Made by a program: the position numbers and the translations under genes. Below are positions 9,181 to 16,697 of a DNA stretch of 54,707 bases, one piece after another; positions within the stretch are counted from its first letter, which is position 1; the number at the start of each line of letters is the position of its first letter. The DNA is from JABWBP01 sp964522165 (GTDB taxonomy: Bacteria; Calditrichota; Calditrichia; RBG-13-44-9; J075): contig CAZFVV010000024.1 of the NCBI GenBank assembly GCA_964522165.1, forward strand, positions 1 to 54,707, in the 5' to 3' direction. The notes beneath the pieces are model-generated. The model was not told the origin of the DNA. It ran no database searches and saw only the letters and a program-made list of their open reading frames with translations.

Positions 9181-10059
9181 TTACGGCAAATTATGGATGA
9201 CTTTTAAAGCCTGCGGCAGCAGGGAAATCTCCAGCCGGGTGACGCCGCCGCCTAATAATTCACCATCGGCATGAACCGGAAAACCTTCAGAAGATTCCAC
9301 CACCAACTCGCTGGCGCGCAGAAACTCCACCTGGGGAAGCTCCACGTGCTTGCCGCTAAGGGCTTTGGGCAGGTGCCGCAGCACTTCTCCCAGGCTCAGG
9401 GCGCGAAAAATACATACGTCCAGGGCGCCGTCGTCGATTTTTGCGCCGGGGGTAAGGCGGAAACCGCCGCCCAAATATTCCCCGTTTCCCACGTTGATCA
9501 TAAAAACTTCCCGGTTTTCCCGCCTGCCGTTCATGTCGAGCATCACCGGGCGATTGCGCAAGCGGCGCAGGGTTTTGAAAACCGCATAAAGATACAGTGC
9601 GAACCCGCGCAGCCCTTTGACCTTTTGAAGCTCGATCACCACCTCCGCGTCGAAACCCAATCCTAACCCGTTGATGAAATAGCGGTCGTTGACTTTTCCC
9701 AGGTCCATGGTGAGGGTTTTTCCGCGCCGGATCACTTCCAGCGCGGCGGCGTGGTCGCGGGGCAGGTTGAGCATTTTGATAAAATCGTTGCCGCTGCCCA
9801 CGGGAACGATCCCCAGAGTGCAATTGCCCCCCACCAGGCCGTTGGCGATCTCGTGAATGGTGCCGTCGCCGCCCACGGCGATGACTATTGCATTTTCTCG
9901 TTTCAATTCCCCGGCGATCTGTTGAGCGTGGCCGGGAGCGGCGGTCAGGTGCGCCTGCACCGTTCCCGGCAGGGATTCTGCGGCGCTGAGCAGGCGCGGC
10001 CGGAGTTTTTTTACCAGCCCCCGCCCGGCGGCGGGATTGAGGATGAGGTGGTAGTCCAT
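9181..10059 (-). CDS. Diacylglycerol kinase-family lipid kinase
   Basis: A 292-aa protein of the DagK/YegS family, which phosphorylates lipid hydroxyls at the membrane using ATP. Visible signatures are NPAAGRG near the N terminus, AVGGDGTIHEIANGL (GGDGT nucleotide loop) and GIVPVGSGNDF. The C-terminal half contains the usual DGALDVCIF and HADGE motifs. It is the first gene of the lipid kinase-DUF5683-UbiA operon. The exact lipid substrate is unknown. Confidence 0.92.
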   Translation of the reverse strand: MDYHLILNPAAGRGLVKKLRPRLLSAAESLPGTVQAHLTAAPGHAQQIAGELKRENAIVIAVGGDGTIHEIANGLVGGNCTLGIVPVGSGNDFIKMLNLPRDHAAALEVIRRGKTLTMDLGKVNDRYFINGLGLGFDAEVVIELQKVKGLRGFALYLYAVFKTLRRLRNRPVMLDMNGRRENREVFMINVGNGEYLGGGFRLTPGAKIDDGALDVCIFRALSLGEVLRHLPKALSGKHVELPQVEFLRASELVVESSEGFPVHADGELLGGGVTRLEISLLPQALKVIHNLP

Positions 10060-10082
10060 GGAGGCGTTACCGTGCTATTGTC

Positions 10083-10225
10083 AAACGTCGGATACTCAAT
10101 GCTGGATGCTGAATATTAGTGGCGGTTTATTAACCGAGGGGATTCTCTTAATGATTTGAAAGAGATTGGTACTCTAAATTATTCAACTCATCGAGCATCC
10201 AGCATCCAGTATCGAGCCTCCAGCC
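10083..10225. repeat. Inverted word repeat, GCATCCAGCATCCAG family
   Basis: One end reads ACTCAATGCTGGATGCTGAAT and the other GAGCATCCAGCATCCAGTAT, so the arms are complementary around an AT-rich centre. It fills the gap between ridA and the lipid kinase gene. Confidence 0.65.
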
Positions 10226-10236
10226 CACCAGGTAAT

Positions 10237-10614
10237 TTATAATACGGCGATGCACTCGATTTCAACCAATACGTCTTTGGGCAGGCGGCCGACCTCCACG
10301 GTGGAGCGGGCGGGGGGATTTTCGAGGAAGAATTCTGCGTACACCGCGTTCATGGCCGGAAAATCGTTCATACTTTTCAAGAATACCGTGGTTTTGAGCA
10401 CTTTGCCGAGATCGCTGCCGGCGGCGTGCAGGATCGCTTGCAGGTTTTTCAGCACCAGCCGGGTCTGCTCTTCAATTCCTCCCGCCAGCACTTCGTTAGT
10501 GCGGGGGTCGATGGCGACCTGCCCGGCGGTAAACACCAGGTTCCCGGCGACCACCGCCTGGTTGTACGGCCCCACCGGGTTGGGCGCTTTGTCGGTACGT
10601 ACGATTTTTTTCAT
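10237..10614 (-). CDS. ridA: RidA-family enamine/imine deaminase
   Basis: A 125-aa YjgF/YER057c/UK114 protein that hydrolyses reactive enamine/imine intermediates from PLP enzymes in the cytoplasm. It shows PNPVGPYNQAV, GQVAIDP and the C-terminal ARSTVEVGRLPKDVLVEIE signature, with the substrate-binding Arg in ARSTV. The ATG at 10614 was chosen because GAGG lies 8 nt upstream; the longer in-frame extension reads through a word repeat. It lies just downstream of the tsaC gene. Confidence 0.95.
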   Translation of the reverse strand: MKKIVRTDKAPNPVGPYNQAVVAGNLVFTAGQVAIDPRTNEVLAGGIEEQTRLVLKNLQAILHAAGSDLGKVLKTTVFLKSMNDFPAMNAVYAEFFLENPPARSTVEVGRLPKDVLVEIECIAVL

Positions 10615-10633
10615 AAACTGGCCTCGTTCGCCT

Positions 10634-10690
10634 TTTGCGGAATACGGAATACACATTGGGTATTGTGCATTCCGTATCGCGTGTCTGGTA
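10634..10690. repeat. Inverted word repeat, GCGGAATACGGAATAC family
   Basis: GCGGAATACGGAATACAC faces TGCATTCCGTATCGCG across a short loop, giving a hairpin between tsaC and ridA. It is read through in frame by a spurious N-terminal extension of ridA. Confidence 0.6.
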
Positions 10691-10715
10691 TCATGGTTTG
10701 TTTGTGCTTTCAGCC

Positions 10716-11336
10716 TCAAAGCGATAGAATTCCAATATCACCCTTGCCCTCGCGCAAAATTTCGATTTCGTTATCGTGAATTCGCAGCACCGTGGATTCG
10801 ACCTGGTCCGGGAAGGGGCCGATATCCAGCATCAGGTCCGCCGAATCCGTGAAGAGGTTGCGGCTTTCCGGTTCGGGATAGAAGCCCAGGTCGTCTTCCG
10901 GCATGCTCACCGAAGTATTCAAGATCGGGTGGGTCAGCTCCCGCACCAACAACTGGCATACCGGGTTGCCGGGAATGCGCACCCCGATCTCCTTCTGCCG
11001 GGAAAGCATCAGTTTGGCGATTTCGTGTTTGGCCGGCAAAATGATGGTGTAGGGGCCGGGGAAACATTTTTTGAGGATGCGAAAAGTGGCGTTGGAGATA
11101 TGCACGTACTGGGAAGCCTGCTGGATGGAGTCGCAGATCATACTCATAGACTGAAACTTGGATTTACCCTTGATCTTGTAGAGCTTCTCGATGGCGGGTT
11201 TGTGGTACATGCTGCACCCGATCCCGTACACCGTATCGGTGGGATAGATCACGATCCCGCCCTCCTTCAGGATATCCGCCGCTTTATGGATCATGCGCAG
11301 GTGCGGGGTTTCCGAATGAATTTCATAACGAACCAT
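10716..11336 (-). CDS. tsaC: Sua5/YrdC threonylcarbamoyl-AMP synthase
   Basis: A 206-aa YrdC-fold protein that makes threonylcarbamoyl-AMP for the t6A modification of tRNA. It shows ADILKEGGIVIYPTDTVYGIG, the KxKGKS loop (KIKGKSKFQSMS), PGPYTIILPAK and a RIPGNPVCQLL motif. The C terminus is short and has no Sua5 domain, so it is the TsaC form. The ATG at 11336 has AAGGA 9 nt upstream; the extension to 11414 is not family-like. The group of proteins with KxR...SxN residues is only partly conserved (LNTSVS), so a YciO-type role remains possible. Confidence 0.85.
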   Translation of the reverse strand: MVRYEIHSETPHLRMIHKAADILKEGGIVIYPTDTVYGIGCSMYHKPAIEKLYKIKGKSKFQSMSMICDSIQQASQYVHISNATFRILKKCFPGPYTIILPAKHEIAKLMLSRQKEIGVRIPGNPVCQLLVRELTHPILNTSVSMPEDDLGFYPEPESRNLFTDSADLMLDIGPFPDQVESTVLRIHDNEIEILREGKGDIGILSL

Positions 11337-11593
11337 GCCACAACAGTCCTTCCCACATAGACGACCCCGGCCATACAACTCGAGACCGCTTTTGCAACGA
11401 CGCCAGGGCGCCACACTGAACGGCAGAAAATAAAGGTTTTGGGGGAGATATACAAATAAAAAAGGAGCCCTTTTCCCGCCGCAAAGCGGTTCCTACGGAA
11501 AAGGGAGCACTTTGGCGAAGCCACGGCTTACGCCGCGTGCCGGGTGCGGCAATCAATCTCTCGACAGTTAAAACTTAGCCACCACCCAATCTC

Positions 11594-12466
11594 TCAAAAA
11601 ACGAATGAGAGATATACCGCCATCCCGCGAAGCTCATAATTGACCTTTCCATCGAAATTTCCGGGGTCATTGGCTTCCAAATCGATTTTAAAGGCGTTCG
11701 CCACTAACCCGAATCCAATATGATCGAAAGGATAATATTCCAGGCCCATGATGAAATCCAGCACGGAGCCATCATAAACGTCTATTTTGGCGGTGAAAAA
11801 ATCCACGGAATAGATCAGGAACCATTTTTGCCATAAGCGATTGGAGGCGTAGAAACCCACTAAGGGCAGCGGAAGTGTTACTGACGCGCTTTCGGAGTTG
11901 CTTTGATTTAATATCTGTGTGTTCAGCCCCACGTCCAACTTCATCAGGCTGATCCCGACCGATAAACCGGATTCGAAGACGCCATTGTTGAACAGGGCAT
12001 ATCGGTACACTCCTTTGAGCAGCCGGGTTCCCATGGTGGCCTCCGTGGATGCACCGATGGGAATGACTAAATCACCGAAGCGCAGCTCCTCATTCACGGT
12101 TTTCACGCCGGTGCGCCGGTAATTATAGTATCCGAATTGTACCCGGTGGCGGGGATTGAAACGATAGTATGCTTCTATTCGAAAGGTGTTCTTCTGGTCC
12201 GGTAAATCAAAAGTGCGTTCGAATTGAATAAAGGCACCGAGGTCCAGGAGTTGGGAATTTAACTGTACCTGGGATTTAAATCCCGCTCCGAACCACCCGA
12301 ACCAGACCCCATAGCGATTGGTAATGTTGCTGCGTTTATCATTCCGCAGATTCTCTTCCCCGGCGGCTTGCGCCCGCGCGGGAAGGGCAGCACACAGGAT
12401 TAATCCTGAAACGAGAGTAAGCATGCTTACCAGCCATTGAATCCGTTTCCATTCGTACGGAATCAT
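11594..12466 (-). CDS. Outer-membrane beta-barrel protein
   Basis: A 290-aa protein with a signal peptide (hydrophobic run MLTLVSGLILCAALPARA) and many alternating amphipathic strands such as RIEAYYRFNPRHRVQFGYYNY. It ends in Phe (LSFVF), the usual outer-membrane insertion signal. The ATG at 12466 has AAGGAGAT 6 nt upstream. No specific family is recognised; a porin-like or structural barrel is likely. The gene stands alone. Confidence 0.7.
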   Translation of the reverse strand: MIPYEWKRIQWLVSMLTLVSGLILCAALPARAQAAGEENLRNDKRSNITNRYGVWFGWFGAGFKSQVQLNSQLLDLGAFIQFERTFDLPDQKNTFRIEAYYRFNPRHRVQFGYYNYRRTGVKTVNEELRFGDLVIPIGASTEATMGTRLLKGVYRYALFNNGVFESGLSVGISLMKLDVGLNTQILNQSNSESASVTLPLPLVGFYASNRLWQKWFLIYSVDFFTAKIDVYDGSVLDFIMGLEYYPFDHIGFGLVANAFKIDLEANDPGNFDGKVNYELRGMAVYLSFVF

Positions 12467-12582
12467 GTTGATCTCCTTGATTTTACTGTTAATGCGAATT
12501 ACCAGTTGAAAAATTATGGCCATCAAGGCGCCAAGACGCTAAGGACGCGCAAAGAAATGGAAGAAATTTGAGGATATTAACG

Positions 12583-13266
12583 CTAAGACCTTTTTGTTGA
12601 GTCATCGGAAACTGCGCTGGCGGCGGCGAATTTCCCCACTAACATGGCGATGATCACCGCCACGTAAATTTGCCCGGTCACGCCGGTAAGAATCGCAAGG
12701 GATCTGGCATAAGGCACCAATGGGACGATATCTCCATAACCCACCGTGGCGAAGGTAGCAAAGGCATAGTAATGATAATCGCTAATGTAGTAGATGTTCT
12801 GATCTAACCCGGGATCCCGGCTCGGAAAATTATAGGCTTCGGGCCGGAAAGTCACAATCACTGCCACCGCCAGGGCAAAAACCATCCCTAACAACAAATA
12901 CCCGTTGATCGCCTCCAGAATCACCCGGGCAGTGACTTTTTGGGTCAGGGTAATTTGAACGATCAGAAAAAAAACCACGACCATGAAAAAGAGGATGTTC
13001 AACAGCCGGGAGGCAGTATTCAGGGCCGGCATTTGAATGTTTGCGGAAACCCATACCACAACGGTGGCCGCCAGTGCTAATCCGAGCAATATTTTGCGAT
13101 GCTTTTGCAGGCTAAACACGGCAACAAAAAAAATAGCGGTATATAACATATTGAAGAGCAGTTTGTGATACGCAATGGGAAAGACCGGCACTATAAAAAC
13201 AGTGACGGATACCAGGATTAGCAGCATAAAGTTGCCGGATGCCAGGCAGCCTTTGTTGGCAAACAT
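12583..13266 (-). CDS. Two-pore-type K+ channel-like membrane protein
   Basis: A 227-aa protein with about four N-terminal hydrophobic segments, then a pore helix and selectivity filter TVGYGDIVP (about 180-188) and a final membrane helix. This is the Ion_trans_2 arrangement for potassium conduction across the inner membrane. No cytoplasmic RCK/TrkA regulatory domain follows; the tail is only about 15 residues. It sits between the barrel gene and the DUF3943 gene with short gaps. Confidence 0.8.
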   Translation of the reverse strand: MFANKGCLASGNFMLLILVSVTVFIVPVFPIAYHKLLFNMLYTAIFFVAVFSLQKHRKILLGLALAATVVVWVSANIQMPALNTASRLLNILFFMVVVFFLIVQITLTQKVTARVILEAINGYLLLGMVFALAVAVIVTFRPEAYNFPSRDPGLDQNIYYISDYHYYAFATFATVGYGDIVPLVPYARSLAILTGVTGQIYVAVIIAMLVGKFAAASAVSDDSTKRS

Positions 13267-13311
13267 GCTCTCGCCCTTTCATGACTGTTTCGTCCAATAG
13301 AACCGGTTTGT

Positions 13312-14220
13312 TTAATGAAACCCCCGGAAAACCACGTGCACGGGGTTCAGAATGATGATGAATGTTTTTTCAAGCAAATTGCAGCCGTTTTTTTTCATTC
13401 CCAGGGTGGCCTGGTGGGTTAGCTCCCCAAGAATGGAGCCGACCACCGGGGTTACCACCAGGTCCTGAATGCTGGGGCGTTCGGCGACTCCTTCATAAAG
13501 ATATTCCCAGCCGGTCGAAATGAACGCGCTAAAAATAAACGATTGCAGCACCGTTGCGTCCTGGCACCGGAGGGTGTTATAGTAAATGCTCCCGGCGTAA
13601 GGATGCCCGACATAATTAATCGGCCAGTGATCCTGGTCCCATACCGGCGGGGAGGAGAAAGATTCGCTTAAATTGCGAATCGCCTGCCGGGCATAATCGT
13701 TTTCCCAGCGGGTTACCGAGCGCGGCGCCAGCATTAACACGCCCATCATGCCCACACCCACTCCGATCCAAAGCCTGGTTCCCTTTAAAAATTTTTTACC
13801 GTAAGCAGAGTGGCTAAAAAAGTGGGAGATATTCGTGGAGGTCAAATAATATTGGGGAATCAGCGGCTCCCCGGGAAAATCAACCGGATCGTCGGGCGCT
13901 AAAACCTGGCTCATGGACATTGAACTGTCAGCTGAAAAATTCCCGCCCTGGTAGCCCTGGAAATGAAAACCGAAATTGAAAGGTTTCCCTTCGGCAGGCG
14001 GGCTTACCGGGCTTGCCGCCGGCGGGCTGGCCTTTAGAACCGCAAAGACTACTGTTTCCCCTGGAGAGATTCTCTCCTTGACAAAGAGATTTTCCCGGTA
14101 GCTGGCTGGCGGAGAGGCTTTACTTAGATCCGCATAAAACATTGTGGAGTCTTTTGCCAGAAGCTCAACGGTCAAAATACCGGTCAGAACCCAAAACGAG
14201 GATTTCATCTTGCCCGTCAT
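13312..14220 (-). CDS. DUF3943-domain envelope protein
   Basis: A 302-aa protein with an N-terminal signal-like segment, a Pro/Ala-rich spacer (about 60-80), and a C-terminal block NYVGHPYAGSIYYN, FSAFISTGWEYLYEG and QDLVVTPVVGSILGEL that is typical of DUF3943. The family is associated with the outer envelope of Gram-negative bacteria; its function is unknown. The gap upstream (14221-14460) shows no gene. Confidence 0.75.
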   Translation of the reverse strand: MTGKMKSSFWVLTGILTVELLAKDSTMFYADLSKASPPASYRENLFVKERISPGETVVFAVLKASPPAASPVSPPAEGKPFNFGFHFQGYQGGNFSADSSMSMSQVLAPDDPVDFPGEPLIPQYYLTSTNISHFFSHSAYGKKFLKGTRLWIGVGVGMMGVLMLAPRSVTRWENDYARQAIRNLSESFSSPPVWDQDHWPINYVGHPYAGSIYYNTLRCQDATVLQSFIFSAFISTGWEYLYEGVAERPSIQDLVVTPVVGSILGELTHQATLGMKKNGCNLLEKTFIIILNPVHVVFRGFH

Positions 14221-14460
14221 TCTCGTGATCTTTCTCTTTCGTTCTCAAAACCCTCTCGATAAGGTAGAATACTACTAAAAAAATTCCATTTTTCATAGAG
14301 GGATTGTGAACTTTTGAACGCCGATTTAATCATTCCCCCGGCATCGCTCGACTGAGATCACGGCAAAGTCTGGGGTTCGTTTGCAGTTTCAAACCATTAG
14401 CAAGGTGTTAGAGGCTTTTTGAGGGGTAAGGCGGAGGAGGCCTGAAAGCGAACCACCGGG

Positions 14461-15660
14461 TTACTCAATCACTCCCAGGACCTCCCGCAACGGAAGGGCG
14501 AGGTTGAGATCCTTGCTGCCGGTGAACAGCAGGGTGGATTGGGATTCGAAGTGTTTCTCCAGCATGCGGAGCAGCTCTTCCTCGTCTTTGCAGACTTCCA
14601 CGCCTTTCCGGCTATGGTTCAGGCGTTTGATGCCCTCGGCGATATATTTGGCATTGGGGCCGATGGTCAGCACCAGGTTGATGGGCAGGGCGGCGATGTA
14701 ATACCCGATCTTCAAGTGCGCGTCCCGCACCCGCGGGCCGGGATCGCGGACATCGCCGATGACCAGGATCAGCTTTTTGGAGTAGGGTTTGAACTGTACC
14801 AGCGACTCGCAGGCTTTAGGCACCGCGTTCACGGTAGCGTCGTAGGTGTAATCGAGAATGTAGGCGTCTTTGCGGGTGATCAAGTTGCCGGTGCCGGCCA
14901 ACAGGGAAAAGCGCGATTCCAGCCCCTCTTTGATCTCCGGGTATTCGATTCCCAGGATGCGGGCGATGGAAATGGCGGTCAGGGCGTTGTAAATGGAGGT
15001 GGAACTGTAAATAGGCAGGTAAAAGGGGTAATACCCGTTCACAAAAAACTCGATACCGTTGGGGCCCAGGTATTCGATTTTGTTGGCAAAGAACTGGGCG
15101 TTTTTGTTCAGGCCGAACTTGATGACGTTCGGAGTGAGGGCAAATTTCGCCATTGCGCTCACCAGATCGTCGTCAATATTCAGCACCGCGTAGCCATTAT
15201 TGGGGAGGGAGCGTACCAACTCTACCTTGGCGTCGGCAATCAGGTATTTATCTCCCAGGGAGGCCAGGTGCGACTCCCCGATGTTGGTAATCGCGCCGAT
15301 GGTCGGGGCGGTCACTTTTACAGCGCGCTCGAACTGGATGGGGTCCACGATCCCTAATTCAAACAGCGCAATCTGGTGGGATTCCTCTAATTTCAGCAAT
15401 GTAGAAGTTATCCCGAAGGTGCTGGAGCAATTGAGCGGGGTTTCCAGAACCTTGCGCCCGGGCGCAAGGATGGCGGAAAGCATTCGCATGGTGGTGGTTT
15501 TACCTTCCGACCCGGCAATTCCTACCACCGGGATATCGAACTGGCGGCGATAGGCCGAAATTTTGCGCAGGTTCAGGAGGATATAATCCTCCACGTCCTT
15601 CTCCGCCAGGAGGGAAATTTCTTCTAAGTAACGCTGTTCTGCTTTGTCAAAATCCACCAC
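14461..15660 (-). CDS. Mur ligase-family protein
   Basis: An ATP-dependent amide ligase homologue of about 399 aa. It has the P-loop GSEGKTTTMRML, the central-domain segment FELGIVDPIQFERAVKV and TNIGESHLASLG, and a C-terminal ligase domain with VIGDVRDPGPRVRDAH. It most resembles the MurF/CapB side of the family but lacks a recognisable N-terminal UDP-substrate domain, so the substrate is unknown. The GTG at 15660 is preceded by GGAG at 6 nt; the ORF can be extended to a TTG at 15702, which enters a word repeat. The gene stands apart from the usual mur genes. Confidence 0.75.
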   Translation of the reverse strand: MVDFDKAEQRYLEEISLLAEKDVEDYILLNLRKISAYRRQFDIPVVGIAGSEGKTTTMRMLSAILAPGRKVLETPLNCSSTFGITSTLLKLEESHQIALFELGIVDPIQFERAVKVTAPTIGAITNIGESHLASLGDKYLIADAKVELVRSLPNNGYAVLNIDDDLVSAMAKFALTPNVIKFGLNKNAQFFANKIEYLGPNGIEFFVNGYYPFYLPIYSSTSIYNALTAISIARILGIEYPEIKEGLESRFSLLAGTGNLITRKDAYILDYTYDATVNAVPKACESLVQFKPYSKKLILVIGDVRDPGPRVRDAHLKIGYYIAALPINLVLTIGPNAKYIAEGIKRLNHSRKGVEVCKDEEELLRMLEKHFESQSTLLFTGSKDLNLALPLREVLGVIE

Positions 15661-15704
15661 TTGCTGCTCCAAAGTAAGAACGAGGCGGGGAACGTGATGC
15701 AAGG

Positions 15705-15815
15705 TGCGTGATGCGTAATACGTAATTCTACAACGTACTCTTCGAGACCATTACGCTTTACGTTACACGTTTCACGCTTCACGCTTCACGTTTTACGCTC
15801 CCCGCCCTACGCTTT
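15705..15815. repeat. Word repeat, CGCTTCACGTTTTACG family
   Basis: Runs of ACGCTTTACGTTACACGTTT and CGCTTCACG words face GTGCGTGATGCGTAATACGT upstream, giving inverted arms between the MqnA-like gene and the Mur ligase gene. The family recurs at 18910-19008. Confidence 0.7.
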
Positions 15816-15902
15816 ACCCCCGGGTACATAAACCCCCGCACATCGGGTATTATAATACTCAAAACCTGATGATCCAATCCGATCCGATTTTTTCACGAAA
15901 TT

Positions 15903-16697
15903 TCAACAGAAGTGCAATTCGGGTATGTAGTCGATAACCCCATAGTAGAACAGGTACTCGAAGTACTGGCGCAGGCAATCCCAGGTTTCTTCGTTGGGGA
16001 AATATTGAAATCTTTCGTTGATGAGGTCGAAATAGAAATCCCAGGAGTTCTCTTTGCCCCCGGCATAGGCTTTGGCAATGGGCATCAGGTTGCGCATCCC
16101 GATCTCCCGGGCCAGCCCCAGGGAATCTACAAAATCGTATTCCTCGATATCCTGGTGTACTGCCAGCAACTGGTGGGTATAACCGAGGCTGGTTTTATCG
16201 TACCATTCCTCCAGAATGTCTAAATTGCGCTCGTTTTTCAAGAAGTAGTCGAACGCGCCATCTCCCTCTAACAGGCAGGCCGGGTAAAGACTCAGCACCT
16301 GTTCCAGCGACGCGGGCGGTTCCAGCGCCTGCCAGTCCACTTCCATTTCGTAAAACTCGTTCAGCACCAGCTCGGCCAGCAGCCGGTATTGGGAATCGGG
16401 GGCGAAGCAGGCTATCGAGTCGAAATGGTGCAGGCTTTCCCGGAAGAACAGCAGCGCGCAGCGGGCAGCTCCCGCGCTGGAAACCGCAAAATCTTTCACC
16501 AGCCGTAAATGCTGGTTATGGCGGGCGTAATCTGCGGCGGTGATGAGCGCGAGGTCGAGCGTGCGGTTCAGCAAATTGCGGCAATTCTCTTCCGGGGATT
16601 GAGAAACCGCTTGAAAGGGATGCTCAATTTGCGACTGGAGAATCGCAAAAAACAGCGGCTGGGAGATCAATTCGGGAGTGGCGCCAAGCCGGATCAT
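15903..16697 (-). CDS. MqnA-like (chorismate dehydratase family) protein
   Basis: A 264-aa protein with the periplasmic-binding-like fold of the MqnA/MqnD family. It begins MIRLGATPELISQPLFF and shows RTLDLALITAADYARH and the family-typical LLEGDGAFDYF...DILEEWYDKTSLGYTHQLLAV. MqnA makes the first intermediate of the futalosine menaquinone pathway. The similarity is partial, and no other mqn gene is near, so the enzymatic assignment is tentative. The start at 16697 has GGAGG upstream and overlaps the kinase stop as ATGA; there is no signal peptide. Coupling to a sensor kinase suggests a possible ligand-sensing role. Confidence 0.6.
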   Translation of the reverse strand: MIRLGATPELISQPLFFAILQSQIEHPFQAVSQSPEENCRNLLNRTLDLALITAADYARHNQHLRLVKDFAVSSAGAARCALLFFRESLHHFDSIACFAPDSQYRLLAELVLNEFYEMEVDWQALEPPASLEQVLSLYPACLLEGDGAFDYFLKNERNLDILEEWYDKTSLGYTHQLLAVHQDIEEYDFVDSLGLAREIGMRNLMPIAKAYAGGKENSWDFYFDLINERFQYFPNEETWDCLRQYFEYLFYYGVIDYIPELHFC

